Positions 19,269 through 28,242 of a stretch of 32,054 nt of DNA are shown one piece after another. Below the pieces are notes generated by a model. The model was given only the letters and a program-made list of their open reading frames with translations. It was not told where the DNA came from and did not search any database. This stretch comes from Bacillus thermozeamaize. Lineage in GTDB: Bacteria; Bacillota; Bacilli; ZCTH02-B2. Both the position numbers and the translations under genes were made by a program. Where the stretch lies: the NCBI GenBank assembly GCA_002159075.1, contig LZRT01000052.1, positions 1-32,054 of the forward strand. The letters are read 5' to 3'. Every line of letters starts with the position of its first letter. Position 1 is the first letter of the stretch.

Positions 19269-20039
19269 GTGTTGGAAATACGCGATCTGGTCAAACAATA
19301 TCCGGGGCGTGGCCGGCCCGCCTTGGATGGCGTCCATTTGACCGTTGAGAAGGGAGAATTTATCGCGATTCTGGGCTTGAGCGGAGCAGGAAAATCGACG
19401 CTGATCCGTTGCATCAACCGCCTGATCGAGCCGACAGGCGGCGCCATCCTTTGGCAAGGGGAAAACGTCCTGCGCAAAAAAGGGGACGGGCTGCGCGCAT
19501 ATCGGCGTCAGATTGGCATGATCTTTCAAAACTTCCATTTGATTGATCGCCTGTCCGTTTTCCAGAATGTGCTGGTCGGCCGGTTCGGTGTGACGCCTTT
19601 ATGGCGCGTATTGCTGCAGCGATTCCGCGAGGAAGACAAACGCATGGCGATGCAGGCGCTGGAGCGTGTCGGCATGGCGGATTTGCACCGGGTCAGGGCG
19701 GACCGGCTGAGCGGCGGGCAGCGGCAACGTGTGGCGATTGCCCGCGCGCTGGCGCAAAGGCCGGCGCTGATACTCGGCGATGAGCCGATTTCCAGCCTCG
19801 ATCCGGCGACGGCGACGGCCGTGATGGAACTGCTGAAAAGCATCAATCAGCAGGAAGGGATTACGATGGTGTTAAATCTCCATAGCGTGGCCGTGGCCAA
19901 GCAGTACGCGAGCCGGATTATTGGCCTGGCCGGCGGCAAGGTGGTCTACGACGGCACGCCGCAAGAGCTGGACGACAGCGCCCTGTCGGTCATTTATCCT
20001 GCGCAACGACAGGATGCCGTTGAAACGATCCGCCGCTGA
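19269..20039 (+). CDS. phnC: PhnC-type ABC transporter ATPase
   Basis: This protein is the ATPase that powers the PhnDE importer. From GTG 19269 it has 256 residues with Walker A GLSGAGKST (36-44), a Q-loop (Q87), the ABC signature LSGGQ (147-151) and Walker B ending in D171-E172, all intact. Start choice: AAAAGGTGA (19256-19263) fits GTG 19269 or TTG 19272; an in-frame GTG at 19260 lies inside that Shine-Dalgarno and would need the more distant AAAGGTGA at the end of phnE. The order D-E-C differs from the common phnC-D-E. No terminator is evident after it, but new promoters follow at 20105 and 20176. Confidence 0.9.
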   Translation: MLEIRDLVKQYPGRGRPALDGVHLTVEKGEFIAILGLSGAGKSTLIRCINRLIEPTGGAILWQGENVLRKKGDGLRAYRRQIGMIFQNFHLIDRLSVFQNVLVGRFGVTPLWRVLLQRFREEDKRMAMQALERVGMADLHRVRADRLSGGQRQRVAIARALAQRPALILGDEPISSLDPATATAVMELLKSINQQEGITMVLNLHSVAVAKQYASRIIGLAGGKVVYDGTPQELDDSALSVIYPAQRQDAVETIRR

Positions 20040-20104
20040 CAGGGAGGCGATGGAACGCAAAAACGGCCCGCATTGGCTTGGCTCATGCGAACCACGGGGG
20101 AAAG

Positions 20105-20133
20105 TTGACATCTTTTTGCTCATGTGATAAATT
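20105..20133 (+). promoter_or_regulatory. Promoter candidate 1 for rpmG-secE-nusG
   Basis: A consensus TTGACA (20105-20110) is followed after 17 bp by TAAATT (20128-20133). It lies in the 201-bp gap between phnC and rpmG and would give a leader of about 100 nt. Confidence 0.7.
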
Positions 20134-20175
20134 CTTTTGAGTGTACGATTTTTTATCAGAAACGGCGCTTGTCGT

Positions 20176-20184
20176 TGATATAAT
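20176..20184 (+). promoter_or_regulatory. Promoter candidate 2 for rpmG-secE-nusG (extended -10)
   Basis: TGATATAAT matches the extended -10 consensus TGnTATAAT. No good -35 lies at 17 bp, but extended -10 promoters often do without one. Transcription would begin near 20191, about 50 nt before rpmG. Confidence 0.55.
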
Positions 20185-20240
20185 GGCTTGTTCAGCCGCT
20201 TTTCGCCAGATTTTCCGTTTTGGGGTTGGAGGTGGATGGA

Positions 20241-20390
20241 GTGAGGGTCATTGTGACGATGGCTTGTACGGAGTGCCAACAGCGCAACTACACGACGACC
20301 AAAAACAAGCGTACGCATCCTGACCGCCTGGAACTGAAAAAATACTGCAGGACATGCAATCATCATACGCTGCATCGCGAGACGAAGTAA
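20241..20390 (+). CDS. rpmG: 50S ribosomal protein L33
   Basis: A 49-residue L33 protein of the large ribosomal subunit. It has two CxxC pairs (C9/C12 and C36/C39), so it is the zinc-binding (C+) form, and the typical core [15 protein letters not shown] (22-36) with the ending HRETK. The start is GTG at 20241, 5 nt after GGAGGTGG (20228-20235). In Bacillus, zinc-free L33 paralogues can replace the C+ form when zinc is scarce; this copy is the zinc one. Its TAA stop overlaps an ATG in the secE frame. Confidence 0.95.
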   Translation: MRVIVTMACTECQQRNYTTTKNKRTHPDRLELKKYCRTCNHHTLHRETK

Positions 20391-20404
20391 TGGGGGTGGC
20401 CGGT

Positions 20405-20629
20405 GTGAGCTTCATCGCGCGGTTGGGTACAGGCGTCAAGCGAGGGTTTGTTTCCACGGGTCGCTATTTCAAGGAAAGCTGGTCTGAGCTGAAAAAAGTT
20501 CGCTGGCCCAATCGCAAGGAGCTGAGAAACTATACGGCGATTGTCCTGGTCACGGTTTTGCTCATGGCCATCTTTTTCGGGCTCATCGATCTCGGGTTGA
20601 GCTTTTTGCTGGACTGGATTTTGAAATAA
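20405..20629 (+). CDS. secE: SecE, preprotein translocase subunit
   Basis: SecE clamps SecY in the SecYEG protein-export channel. From GTG 20405 it has 74 residues: an amphipathic cytoplasmic part with the family segment SWSELKKVRWPNRKEL, then one transmembrane helix near the C-terminus. GGGGGTGG (20392-20399) supports GTG 20405. An ATG at 20390 overlapping the rpmG stop (adding five residues) and a GTG at 20396 are alternatives, because translational coupling to rpmG is plausible. Confidence 0.93.
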   Translation: MSFIARLGTGVKRGFVSTGRYFKESWSELKKVRWPNRKELRNYTAIVLVTVLLMAIFFGLIDLGLSFLLDWILK

Positions 20630-20690
20630 GCCACAGGTCATCTTGGGCGAACGGCCATTGAGGAGGGAAGGACGCATCGGGTCCTCGGGC

Positions 20691-21227
20691 ATGGAAAAGC
20701 GATGGTACGTCATTCATACTTACTCCGGTCATGAGAATAAGGTGAAGACCAACCTTGAAAAGCGCGTTGAGTCGATGGGGATGGGCGACAAGATCTTCCG
20801 CGTCATCGTGCCTACCGAAGAAACGGTGGAGCTGAAAGACGGCAAGCGGAAGACGGTGCAGAAACGCGTCTTTCCTGGCTACGTGCTGGTTGAAATGATC
20901 ATGACCGATGATTCCTGGTACCTTGTGCGGAACACGCCGGGTGTGACTGGATTTGTCGGTTCGACAGGTGCTGGCTCAAAACCGACGCCGCTAAAAGAGC
21001 ATGAAGTGCGTGCCATCTTGCGTCAAATGGGTGAGGCGGTTAGCCAGCCTGTGGCTGATTTTCAAGTGAAGGAGCCCGTCAGAGTGGTGGAAGGGCCTTT
21101 CGCCAATTTTGTCGGTACAATCGACGAGATATTGCTGGATAAAAACAAGCTGCGTGTGATGATCAACATGTTCGGTCGTGAGACGCCTGTGGAACTGAAT
21201 TTTGATCAGGTGGAAAAGATCGATTGA
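20691..21227 (+). CDS. nusG: NusG, transcription elongation/termination factor
   Basis: NusG binds RNA polymerase and affects pausing, elongation and coupling to translation. The 178-residue protein has the NGN domain ([15 protein letters not shown] near the start, [19 protein letters not shown]) and a C-terminal KOW domain ([16 protein letters not shown]). The ATG at 20691 matches the family N-terminus MEKRWYV. Its ribosome-binding site is unusual: the strong AGGAGGGA at 20661-20668 is 22 nt away, while 7 nt after it lies an in-frame ATC (20676). The frame is open to TTG 20643. Initiation here is therefore uncertain even though the protein is not. Confidence 0.95.
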   Translation: MEKRWYVIHTYSGHENKVKTNLEKRVESMGMGDKIFRVIVPTEETVELKDGKRKTVQKRVFPGYVLVEMIMTDDSWYLVRNTPGVTGFVGSTGAGSKPTPLKEHEVRAILRQMGEAVSQPVADFQVKEPVRVVEGPFANFVGTIDEILLDKNKLRVMINMFGRETPVELNFDQVEKID

Positions 21228-21303
21228 CATGCGGCCGCTCCTTTTTCGGGAGTCTCTTTCGTGATGGGGATGATGCGTGGCGAGATTGAAGGGGGTGAGG
21301 ATC

Positions 21304-21729
21304 ATGGCGAAAAAAGTGATCAAGATCGTGAAACTGCAAATACCCGCCGGCAAGGCGAACCCTGCACCTCCTGTCGGTCCGGCTTTGGGGCAGGCGGGTG
21401 TCAATATCATGGCCTTTTGCAAGGAGTTCAATGAAAAGACGGCAGACAAGGCGGGGTTGATCATTCCGGTTGAGATCTCCGTCTTTGAAGACCGGTCCTT
21501 TACCTTCATCACGAAAACGCCTCCTGCAGCCGTGCTGCTCAAGAAAGCGGCCGGGATTGAATCCGGCTCAAGCGAGCCGAACAAGACCAAAGTGGCCACC
21601 ATCAAGCGGGAGAAGGTTCGGGAAATTGCCGAGCTGAAGATGCCCGATCTCAACGCTTCGACGGTGGAAGCGGCGATGCGGATGGTGGAAGGGACAGCGC
21701 GCAGCATGGGCATCGAGATTGTGGATTAA
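21304..21729 (+). CDS. rplK: 50S ribosomal protein L11
   Basis: L11 forms the GTPase-associated centre base with 23S rRNA and is needed for RelA-type stringent signalling. The 141-residue protein has the family length, with the proline-rich [15 protein letters not shown] (21-35) and the C-terminal RNA-binding domain ending MGIEIVD. The ATG at 21304 lies 5 nt after GGGGGTGA; an in-frame ATG at 21277 adds residues not found in the family. It begins the rplK-rplA pair. The 76-bp gap after nusG shows no clear terminator or promoter. Confidence 0.96.
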   Translation: MAKKVIKIVKLQIPAGKANPAPPVGPALGQAGVNIMAFCKEFNEKTADKAGLIIPVEISVFEDRSFTFITKTPPAAVLLKKAAGIESGSSEPNKTKVATIKREKVREIAELKMPDLNASTVEAAMRMVEGTARSMGIEIVD

Positions 21730-21774
21730 GCCGGGGCTCGGCCGGAGCCTGGCTGTCCGCCCGCTGTGCGCCGA

Positions 21775-21801
21775 TGTGGCAGGGAAACCGCGATGACCAC
21801 A
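21775..21801 (+). promoter_or_regulatory. Putative L1-binding RNA site before rplA
   Basis: TGTGG (21775-21779) pairs with CCACA (21797-21801). A short GG/CC helix caps it across an AAA loop (83-84 with 88-89). The right side of the asymmetric internal loop reads GATGA directly before CCAC. GUGG..GG..CC..GAUGACCAC resembles the 23S rRNA L1 target and known L1 mRNA mimics. It lies just before the rplA ribosome-binding site, so L1 could repress its own translation. Confidence 0.55.
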
Positions 21802-21819
21802 ATGTGAGGAGGAATCATC

Positions 21820-22521
21820 TTGTCCAAGAAGGGCAAACGTTATCAAGAAGCTGTAAAACTGGTGGATCGTCAGGAAGCGTATACGCCGCAAGAGGCCATC
21901 CAGCTGGTCAAGCAAATGGCCAAAGCCAAGTTTGACGAGACGGTGGAAGTGGCGGTCCGGCTGGGCGTGGATCCCAGAAAGGCGGATCAGCAAGTGCGCG
22001 GCGCGGTGGTGCTTCCTCATGGGACAGGAAAGACCAAGCGTGTGCTCGTGTTTGCCAAGGGAGAAAAGGCCAAGGAGGCGGAAGCCGCAGGTGCCGATGT
22101 GGTCGGTGACGACGACTTGGTGCAGCGGATCAAGCAGGGCTGGCTGGAATTTGACGTGGCTGTCGCCACGCCGGATATGATGGGTTCGGTGGGCCAATTG
22201 GGCCGGATCCTCGGTCCGAAAGGCTTGATGCCCAACCCCAAAACGGGAACCGTGACCTTTGACGTGGCAAAGGCGGTACAGGAAATCAAGGCTGGTAAGA
22301 TTGAATACCGTGTGGATAAAGCGGGGAACGTACACGCGCCGATCGGCAAGATTTCTTTTGACGATGAGAAGCTGCTGGAGAATTTTTATGCTCTGATCGA
22401 GGCCTTGCAGAAGGCCAAGCCGGCAGCGGCAAAGGGCCAGTATATCCGGAACGTGACGCTTTGTTCCACGATGGGCCCGGGAGTACGTGTCGCCCTCGCC
22501 AAGTTGACGCGAGCCTCTTAA
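21820..22521 (+). CDS. rplA: 50S ribosomal protein L1
   Basis: L1 builds the mobile L1 stalk at the ribosomal E site and is often an autogenous translational repressor. The 233-residue protein matches the Bacillus family length, with [20 protein letters not shown], the RNA-binding [14 protein letters not shown] and the ending region TMGPGVRV. The start is TTG at 21820, 7 nt after GAGGAGG (21806-21812); no ATG fits. A likely L1 target precedes it. After the stop, an inverted repeat CTTAAGCT/AGCTTAAG (22517-22552) overlaps the end of the gene but lacks a U-run. Confidence 0.95.
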   Translation: MSKKGKRYQEAVKLVDRQEAYTPQEAIQLVKQMAKAKFDETVEVAVRLGVDPRKADQQVRGAVVLPHGTGKTKRVLVFAKGEKAKEAEAAGADVVGDDDLVQRIKQGWLEFDVAVATPDMMGSVGQLGRILGPKGLMPNPKTGTVTFDVAKAVQEIKAGKIEYRVDKAGNVHAPIGKISFDDEKLLENFYALIEALQKAKPAAAKGQYIRNVTLCSTMGPGVRVALAKLTRAS

Positions 22522-22601
22522 GCTCACGAGCCTTTTCATTTGCCAGCTTAAGTGAATAAGGCTTTCCGTTGACAGCAGGTGTGGCGGTGGCCACTTAATA
22601 T

Positions 22602-22714
22602 CCTGCCGAGGGAAGCGCGAAACGCAAGCGGAGCGATGATGGAGCTGGCCAAGCTTCATGCCGTCATTGTTCCGGTGTTTTTCCGCGCTCTCGGCAGGTC
22701 GAGGGCGCTTTTTT
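22602..22714 (+). ncRNA. L10 leader of rplJ-rplL with attenuator
   Basis: The 231-bp gap between rplA and rplJ contains the ribosomal L10 leader. An outer 9-bp helix joins 22602-22610 to 22690-22698, continued by GCGCG (22615-22619) with CGCGC (22684-22688). The 3' strand of this helix covers the 5' arm of a terminator hairpin (22685-22714), so the two are mutually exclusive. In B. subtilis the L10-L12 complex is reported to control rplJL by transcription attenuation in such a leader. Here the outer helix would act as antiterminator. A TTGACA at 22569 has no well-placed -10, so the promoter is unclear. Confidence 0.85.
22685..22714 (+). terminator. Attenuator hairpin of the L10 leader
   Basis: A 9-bp stem (22685-22693 with 22700-22708, one G-U pair) has a 6-nt loop and is followed by TTTTTT (22709-22714). 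It ends 38 bp before the rplJ start and overlaps the antiterminator helix of the leader. Confidence 0.88.
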
Positions 22715-22752
22715 ATTGAGGGTAAGCCAGTTGGCGACAGGAGGTGGATGAG

Positions 22753-23250
22753 ATGGGCGCAAGAGAAGAAAAGGTCAAATTGGTCGAAGCCCTGACGGAG
22801 CAGTTGAAAAACAACAGTTGCGTCCTGCTGGCAGATTACCGTGGGCTGACCGTGGCCGAGATGACAGAACTGCGGAAGCAGTTGCGGGAAGCAGGTGTAG
22901 AATTCAAAGTCGTGAAAAACACCTTGACCCGCAGGGCGGCTGCGGCGGCCGAGATCGAAGGGCTGGAACAGTATTTGGTTGGACCGACAGCCATCGCTTT
23001 CAGCCGGGAGGATGTCGTCGCGCCGGCCAAGATCCTGACCAAGTTTGCCAAGGAACACGAAGAACTGGAGATTAAAGGCGGGCTCGTCGAGGGGAAAGTG
23101 GTCAGCCTGGATGAAATCAAGGCGCTGGCCGACCTCCCATCCCGCGAAGGATTGCTTTCCATGCTGCTCAGCGTGCTGCAGGCGCCGATTCGCAATTTTG
23201 CGCTGGCAGTCAAGGCGGTTGCCGAAAAGCAGGAACCACAAGAGGCTTGA
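22753..23250 (+). CDS. rplJ: 50S ribosomal protein L10
   Basis: L10 anchors the L7/L12 dimers on the ribosomal stalk that recruits translation GTPases. The 165-residue protein has the rRNA-binding N-terminal domain ([20 protein letters not shown], then [10 protein letters not shown]) and a C-terminal helix that binds L7/L12. The ATG at 22753 lies 6 nt after AGGAGGTG (22739-22746); the in-frame GTG at 22744 falls inside that Shine-Dalgarno. Expression is probably under the L10 leader upstream, with L10-L12 as the regulator. Confidence 0.96.
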   Translation: MGAREEKVKLVEALTEQLKNNSCVLLADYRGLTVAEMTELRKQLREAGVEFKVVKNTLTRRAAAAAEIEGLEQYLVGPTAIAFSREDVVAPAKILTKFAKEHEELEIKGGLVEGKVVSLDEIKALADLPSREGLLSMLLSVLQAPIRNFALAVKAVAEKQEPQEA

Positions 23251-23302
23251 TCGCCTGACGTTCAAGCTGATCATCAATACGACATAAGTGAGGAGGAGTA
23301 AC

Positions 23303-23671
23303 ATGACGAAAGAGGAAATCATCGAAGCCATTAAAGGGATGACCGTACTGGAACTCAATGAGTTGGTCAAGGCCATTGAAGAAGAATTTGGCGTCACTGC
23401 CGCGGCGCCTGTGGCCGTGGTTGGTGGAGCGGCGCCGGGAGCCGAAGCGGCGGCGGAGCAGACCGAGTTTGACGTGATTTTGGCCAACGCAGGCGCTTCC
23501 AAGATCAACGTGATCAAGGTCGTCCGTGAGATCACCGGCCTCGGGCTGAAGGAAGCCAAGGCGCTTGTGGATGAGGCGCCAAAACCCATCAAGGAAAAAG
23601 TGTCCAAGGAAGAGGCTGAGCAGATCAAGAGCAAGCTGGAAGAAGTCGGCGCTACGGTTGAAGTGAAGTAA
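23303..23671 (+). CDS. rplL: 50S ribosomal protein L7/L12
   Basis: L7/L12 is the multicopy stalk protein that binds and activates EF-G, EF-Tu and other factors. The 122-residue protein has the N-terminal dimerisation and L10-binding helices (to about residue 35), an Ala/Gly/Pro-rich hinge and the globular C-terminal domain with [25 protein letters not shown] sequence. The ATG at 23303 follows AGGAGGAG (23291-23298) by 4 nt. The terminator at 23697 ends the L10 operon. Confidence 0.97.
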   Translation: MTKEEIIEAIKGMTVLELNELVKAIEEEFGVTAAAPVAVVGGAAPGAEAAAEQTEFDVILANAGASKINVIKVVREITGLGLKEAKALVDEAPKPIKEKVSKEEAEQIKSKLEEVGATVEVK

Positions 23672-23696
23672 GACGAAAAAAGGAAAATACCTGGGG

Positions 23697-23729
23697 AACC
23701 CGCAAGGCGAACTGCCTGCGGGTTGTTTT
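23697..23729 (+). terminator. Terminator after rplL
   Basis: AACCCGCA (23697-23704) pairs with TGCGGGTT (23717-23724). GGC/GCC extends the stem with one bulged base, and a GTTTTA tract follows. It separates the rplJL unit from the methyltransferase gene. Confidence 0.85.
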
Positions 23730-23759
23730 ATCAGGTGGAAAACGAGGGTGAGCGTGCCC

Positions 23760-24365
23760 ATGCATGAACATTACTATACCGAGCAGCCGCAAACGCCGTC
23801 TCAGCTCACGGAGATCACGGCGACATTGCGCGGTGAACGGTATCGGTTCCTGACGGATACCGGTGTTTTTTCGCGCCGCCAGGTGGATCAGGGAACCGCG
23901 TTGCTGATAGAGGTGATGGAGATCCCTGAACACGGGACGCTCCTGGATATGGGTTGCGGTTATGGGGTCATCGGGATTGTCGCGGCACGCCTTTCGCCAT
24001 CCAGCCGTGTGGTGATGGTCGACATTAACCGGCGTGCTGTCCAGTTGGCCCAGGAAAACATCCGGCGTCACCGGCTTGCCAATGCAGAGGTGAGGCACGG
24101 GGATGGCTTTTCCGCCGTTCGTGGGCTCACTTTTGATGCCATTTACATGAACCCGCCGGTTCGCGCCGGAAAGCAACTGGTTTTCCAGCTGTATGAAGCG
24201 TCCTGGCGACACCTGGTGCCGGGGGGACAACTGTGGATTGTCATTCAAAAGAAGCAGGGCGCTCCATCTACAGAAAGCCATCTTCAGCATGTGTTCGGTT
24301 CGGAGGCAGTGGAACAAGTGGCCAGACGGAAAGGGTATCACGTGTTCCGGTGCAAAAAAGTTTGA
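23760..24365 (+). CDS. Class I SAM-dependent methyltransferase, RsmC-like (YbxB family)
   Basis: The 201-residue protein is a Rossmann-fold methyltransferase. It shows the SAM-binding LLDMGCGYGVIG (61-72), an acidic residue at the end of strand 2 in MVDINRRAV, and the catalytic NPP of NPPVRAGK (131-138), characteristic of N-methylation of guanine or adenine bases. The shared segment LWIVIQKKQGAPS is typical of Bacillus YbxB, whose place between rplL and rpoB is conserved. Family members are annotated as 16S rRNA guanine methyltransferases, but the substrate here is not proven. The ATG at 23760 lies 8 nt after GAGGGTGA; GTG 23748 and GTG 23754 are alternative in-frame starts. Its TGA stop lies in the -35 of the rpoB promoter. 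Confidence 0.88.
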   Translation: MHEHYYTEQPQTPSQLTEITATLRGERYRFLTDTGVFSRRQVDQGTALLIEVMEIPEHGTLLDMGCGYGVIGIVAARLSPSSRVVMVDINRRAVQLAQENIRRHRLANAEVRHGDGFSAVRGLTFDAIYMNPPVRAGKQLVFQLYEASWRHLVPGGQLWIVIQKKQGAPSTESHLQHVFGSEAVEQVARRKGYHVFRCKKV

Positions 24366-24390
24366 CCTTCATATTCACAAATGATAAAAT
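24362..24390 (+). promoter_or_regulatory. Sigma-A promoter of rpoB-rpoC
   Basis: TTGACC (24362-24367) and TAAAAT (24385-24390) are separated by 17 bp. The -35 overlaps the stop codon of the preceding gene. Transcription would start near 24397, about 250 nt before rpoB. Confidence 0.85.
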
Positions 24391-24648
24391 AGCATAATGC
24401 ATACATCCGTGAGTACCAGCCACCCATTCGTTGCCGTTTGAAAGCTTAAATAGCCATAACACGTGTGCTCCAGAAAGCGTGCTTCCCAGTGCAAAAGTGG
24501 TCTGTCCACCTGGAAATGAATAATTTGGGGAGTATTTGGAAAAAATTTCTAGGTGGTGTTCTTTTGGAAAAACGTGGGCAAGTTCGCTTTTCTTGGTTGT
24601 AGCCAAGGTTGGCTCAAGGAATACATAACGGGCTGAGGGGTGAGAGAT
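24391..24648 (+). promoter_or_regulatory. Long rpoB 5' leader with small hairpins
   Basis: This stretch holds no gene. I see an AGCCAA/TTGGCT hairpin with a 2-nt loop (24601-24614), close to the rpoB Shine-Dalgarno, and a nested pair GTGG/CCAC (24497-24509) enclosed by CCAG/CTGG (24486-24513). There is no U-run to suggest an attenuator and no known riboswitch. Whether the leader regulates rpoBC is unknown. Confidence 0.45.
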
Positions 24649-27600
24649 TTGGCGGGAAAAGAGGTTCAACTGGGCAGACGGAAACGACGGAGTTACGCCC
24701 GGATCAGCGAGGTGATGGAGCTACCCAACCTGATCGAGATTCAACTCAAATCCTATCAGTGGTTTCTGGACGAGGGATTGAGAGAAGTATTTCGGGACAT
24801 TTCCCCCATTGAAGATTTTTCTGGCAACCTGGCGCTGGAATTTGTGGATTATTCGCTCGGTGAGCCAAAATATTCGGTGGATGAATGCAAGGAACGGGAT
24901 GCGAACTATGCCGCGCCGCTGCGCGTCAAAGTGCGGCTGATCAACAAGGAGACGGGCGAGGTCAAGGAACAGGAAGTGTTCATGGGCGACTTTCCGCTCA
25001 TGACGGAAACCGGTACCTTCATCATCAATGGGGCGGAGCGCGTCATCGTCAGCCAGTTGGTCCGTTCGCCCTCTGTCTATTTTAATCAGAAAGTGGATAA
25101 AAACGGCAAGTTGACCTATACGGCCACGGTGATTCCGAATCGTGGCGCATGGTTGGAACTGGAAACGGATGCCAAGGACATTCTGTATGTCCGGATCGAT
25201 CGAACGCGGAAGATACCGGTAACGGTGTTGTTGCGTGCTCTGGGATTTGGTACCGATGCGGAAATTTTGAATTTGCTCGGCGAGGACGAGTACCTGAAAA
25301 ACACCCTGGACAAGGATAACACGGATTCGGCTGAAAAGGCGCTGATCGAGATCTACGAGCGACTGCGCCCAGGCGAGCCTCCCACCCTGGAGAATGCCAA
25401 AAATTTGCTGATCTCCCGCTTTTTCGATCCGAAACGGTATGACTTGGCCAACGTTGGACGGTATAAGATCAACAAAAAGCTGCACCTGAAAAACCGCCTC
25501 TTCAACCAACGGTTGGCGGAAAAGCTGGTCGATCCGGAGACGGGCGAAGTGCTGGCCGAAGAGGGCCAGGTTCTGGAAAGAAGGCTGCTGGATCGGATTT
25601 TGCCGTACCTGGACAAGGGATTGGGCGAAGTGACCTATACCCCTTATGGCGGTGTCCTGGGAGACGAGCCGATCAAGCTGCAGGTGATCCATATTTACGC
25701 CCCGGATGAGGAAGGCAAAGTGATCAAGGTCATCGGCAACGGCAACATTGACAAAAATGTCAAGCATATTACGCCGGCCGATATCATCGCTTCGATTAAC
25801 TATTTCCTCAATCTGCTGCACGGGGTGGGCGATGTGGATGACATCGATCACCTGGGCAACCGGCGGTTGCGCTGTGTCGGCGAACTGTTGCAAAACCAGT
25901 TTCGGATCGGTCTTTCGCGGATGGAGCGGGTGGTCCGTGAGCGGATGTCCATTCAGGATCTCCAGGCCGTGACCCCGCAAGCCCTGATCAATATCCGGCC
26001 GGTGATTGCAGCCATCAAGGAGTTTTTCGGTTCCAGCCAACTTTCCCAGTTCATGGATCAGACCAACCCGCTAGCCGAATTGACCCACAAGCGGCGCCTG
26101 AGCGCACTGGGCCCCGGCGGGTTGACGCGGGAGCGGGCGGGATTTGAGGTGCGCGATGTGCACTATTCCCATTACGGCCGGATGTGTCCGATTGAAACGC
26201 CGGAAGGGCCGAACATCGGGCTGATCAACTCCCTTTCCACCTATGCGCGGGTGAATGAATACGGGTTTATCGAAACCCCCTACCGGCGGGTGGATCCGGA
26301 AACGGGCAGGGTGACCGACGAGATCGTCTACATGACGGCGGATGAAGAAGACAACTATATCATCGCGCAGGCCAACGAGCCGCTCAATGAAGACGGCACG
26401 TTCAAGGAAGAGATGGTGACCGCCCGCTACCGGAAAGAAGAGATCCTCAAGGTTCCCCGTGATCGCATCGATTTCATGGATGTGTCGCCGAAACAGGTGG
26501 TCTCTGTCGCCACCGCGCTGATTCCTTTCCTGGAAAACGACGACGCCAACCGCGCCCTGATGGGGGCCAACATGCAGCGTCAGGCTGTGCCGCTGTTGCG
26601 CCCTGAAGCGCCGTTGATCGGCACCGGCATGGAGTACCGCGCGGCGATTGACTCGGGCGTCTGCGTCATCTCCAAGACCGACGGGGTCGTGGAACGGGTG
26701 ACGGCCAACGAGATCTGGGTACGCCAGGAGGAAGAGGTGGACGGCCGCCTGGTGAAGGGAGACCTGATCAAGTACCGGTTGCACAAGTTTGAGCGTTCCA
26801 ACCAGGGGACGTGCATCAACCAGCATCCGATCGTCAAAAAAGGGGATCGCGTCAAAAAAGGCGATGTCCTGGCGGACGGCCCTTCCACGGACCAGGGCGA
26901 ACTGGCGCTGGGCCGCAACGTGCTGGTGGCGTTTATGACCTGGGAAGGGTACAACTACGAAGACGCCATCTTGCTGAGTGAGAAGCTGGTTCAGGAGGAT
27001 ATTTATACCTCGATCCACATTGAGGAATATGAGATCGAGGCGCGCGACACGAAGCTGGGACCGGAGGAGATCACGCGCGACATCCCCAACGTCGGGGAGG
27101 ATGCGTTGAAGAATCTGGATGAACGCGGAATTATCCGCGTCGGTGCGGAGGTGCGTGATGGCGACATCCTGGTCGGCAAGGTGACGCCAAAGGGGATGAC
27201 CGAGCTGACCGCCGAAGAACGCCTGCTGCACGCGATTTTCGGCGAAAAAGCGCGGGAAGTCCGGGACACCTCCTTGCGGGCCCCGCACGGCGGTTCGGGT
27301 ATTGTCGTGGATGCCCGCGTCTTTTCGCGCGAGAACGGCGATGAGCTGCCGCCTGGCGTCAACCAGCTGGTGCGCGTTTACGTCGCGCAGAAGCGCAAGA
27401 TCTCCCAAGGGGACAAAATGGCTGGGCGGCACGGGAACAAAGGGGTCATCTCCCGCATCCTGCCGGTGGAAGACATGCCTTTCCTGCCGGATGGCACACC
27501 CGTTGAGATCGTGCTCAACCCCCTGGGTGTCCCGTCCCGGATGAACATTGGCCAGGTGTTGGAGACGCACCTGGGCATGGCGGCCAAGGCGTTGGGTATT

Positions 27601-28185
27601 CACATCGCCACGCCGGTGTTTGACGGCGCCAATGAAAACGACGTTTGGGATGCGCTGGAGGAGGCGGGCTTCAGCCGTGACGGCAAAACCATCCTCTATG
27701 ACGGGAGGACGGGCGAACCGTTTGACCAGCCAGTTACGGTGGGCTATGTGTACATGCTGAAACTGCATCACCTGGTGGACGACAAGATTCACGCGCGTTC
27801 CACCGGCCCTTACTCCCTCGTCACCCAGCAACCGCTGGGCGGAAAGGCCCAATTTGGCGGACAGCGGTTTGGAGAGATGGAGGTCTGGGCTTTGGAGGCC
27901 TATGGCGCGGCCTACACCTTGCAGGAAATCCTGACCGTCAAGTCAGACGACGTGGTAGGCCGGGTGAAAACCTACGAAAGCATCGTCAAAGGAGAAAATA
28001 TCCCAGAACCGGGGATTCCGGAGTCATTCAAGGTGCTGATCAAGGAACTGCAGAGTCTGGGGATGGATGTCAAAATCCTATCGGACGATGAGCAGGAGAT
28101 CGAGATCAAAGAGTGGGACGATGAGGATGAGGATGTCAAGCAACAGGAAGTGAGATTGGAGCCGGTTCGTGAAAAGGGATCGTGA
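24649..28185 (+). CDS. rpoB: RNA polymerase beta subunit
   Basis: RpoB forms half of the RNA polymerase active cleft and the rifampicin pocket. The 1178-residue protein matches the Bacillus family along its length, ending in a short acidic tail. The rifampicin cluster is wild type: [13 protein letters not shown] around 462-475, with H480, R483 and S485 at the positions equal to E. coli H526, R529 and S531, so rifampicin sensitivity is expected. The start is TTG at 24649, 5 nt after AGGGGTGA; GTG 24640 overlaps that Shine-Dalgarno. The family N-terminus (MTGQ/MAGK-like then GRxxRRSYARI) fits TTG. rpoC follows after 57 bp. Confidence 0.98.
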   Translation: MAGKEVQLGRRKRRSYARISEVMELPNLIEIQLKSYQWFLDEGLREVFRDISPIEDFSGNLALEFVDYSLGEPKYSVDECKERDANYAAPLRVKVRLINKETGEVKEQEVFMGDFPLMTETGTFIINGAERVIVSQLVRSPSVYFNQKVDKNGKLTYTATVIPNRGAWLELETDAKDILYVRIDRTRKIPVTVLLRALGFGTDAEILNLLGEDEYLKNTLDKDNTDSAEKALIEIYERLRPGEPPTLENAKNLLISRFFDPKRYDLANVGRYKINKKLHLKNRLFNQRLAEKLVDPETGEVLAEEGQVLERRLLDRILPYLDKGLGEVTYTPYGGVLGDEPIKLQVIHIYAPDEEGKVIKVIGNGNIDKNVKHITPADIIASINYFLNLLHGVGDVDDIDHLGNRRLRCVGELLQNQFRIGLSRMERVVRERMSIQDLQAVTPQALINIRPVIAAIKEFFGSSQLSQFMDQTNPLAELTHKRRLSALGPGGLTRERAGFEVRDVHYSHYGRMCPIETPEGPNIGLINSLSTYARVNEYGFIETPYRRVDPETGRVTDEIVYMTADEEDNYIIAQANEPLNEDGTFKEEMVTARYRKEEILKVPRDRIDFMDVSPKQVVSVATALIPFLENDDANRALMGANMQRQAVPLLRPEAPLIGTGMEYRAAIDSGVCVISKTDGVVERVTANEIWVRQEEEVDGRLVKGDLIKYRLHKFERSNQGTCINQHPIVKKGDRVKKGDVLADGPSTDQGELALGRNVLVAFMTWEGYNYEDAILLSEKLVQEDIYTSIHIEEYEIEARDTKLGPEEITRDIPNVGEDALKNLDERGIIRVGAEVRDGDILVGKVTPKGMTELTAEERLLHAIFGEKAREVRDTSLRAPHGGSGIVVDARVFSRENGDELPPGVNQLVRVYVAQKRKISQGDKMAGRHGNKGVISRILPVEDMPFLPDGTPVEIVLNPLGVPSRMNIGQVLETHLGMAAKALGIHIATPVFDGANENDVWDALEEAGFSRDGKTILYDGRTGEPFDQPVTVGYVYMLKLHHLVDDKIHARSTGPYSLVTQQPLGGKAQFGGQRFGEMEVWALEAYGAAYTLQEILTVKSDDVVGRVKTYESIVKGENIPEPGIPESFKVLIKELQSLGMDVKILSDDEQEIEIKEWDDEDEDVKQQEVRLEPVREKGS

Positions 28186-28242
28186 TCGCATGTTGCCACC
28201 GCAGCCAAAGGCATGACGAACACCAAAGGGAGGGCTGGCCCT

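Noticed and set aside
20643-20690. NusG start at TTG 20643
   Set aside because: It would add 16 residues that the family lacks and has only a weak AGGT nearby.
22517-22552. CTTAAGCT/AGCTTAAG inverted repeat at the rplA stop as a terminator
   Set aside because: It has a 20-nt loop and no U-run after the stem; an overlapping AGCCTT/AAGGCT pair is also weak.
22569-22601. TTGACA with TAATAT before the L10 leader as a promoter
   Set aside because: The spacer is 21 bp, too long for a normal sigma-A promoter; only a weak CACTTA lies at 17 bp.
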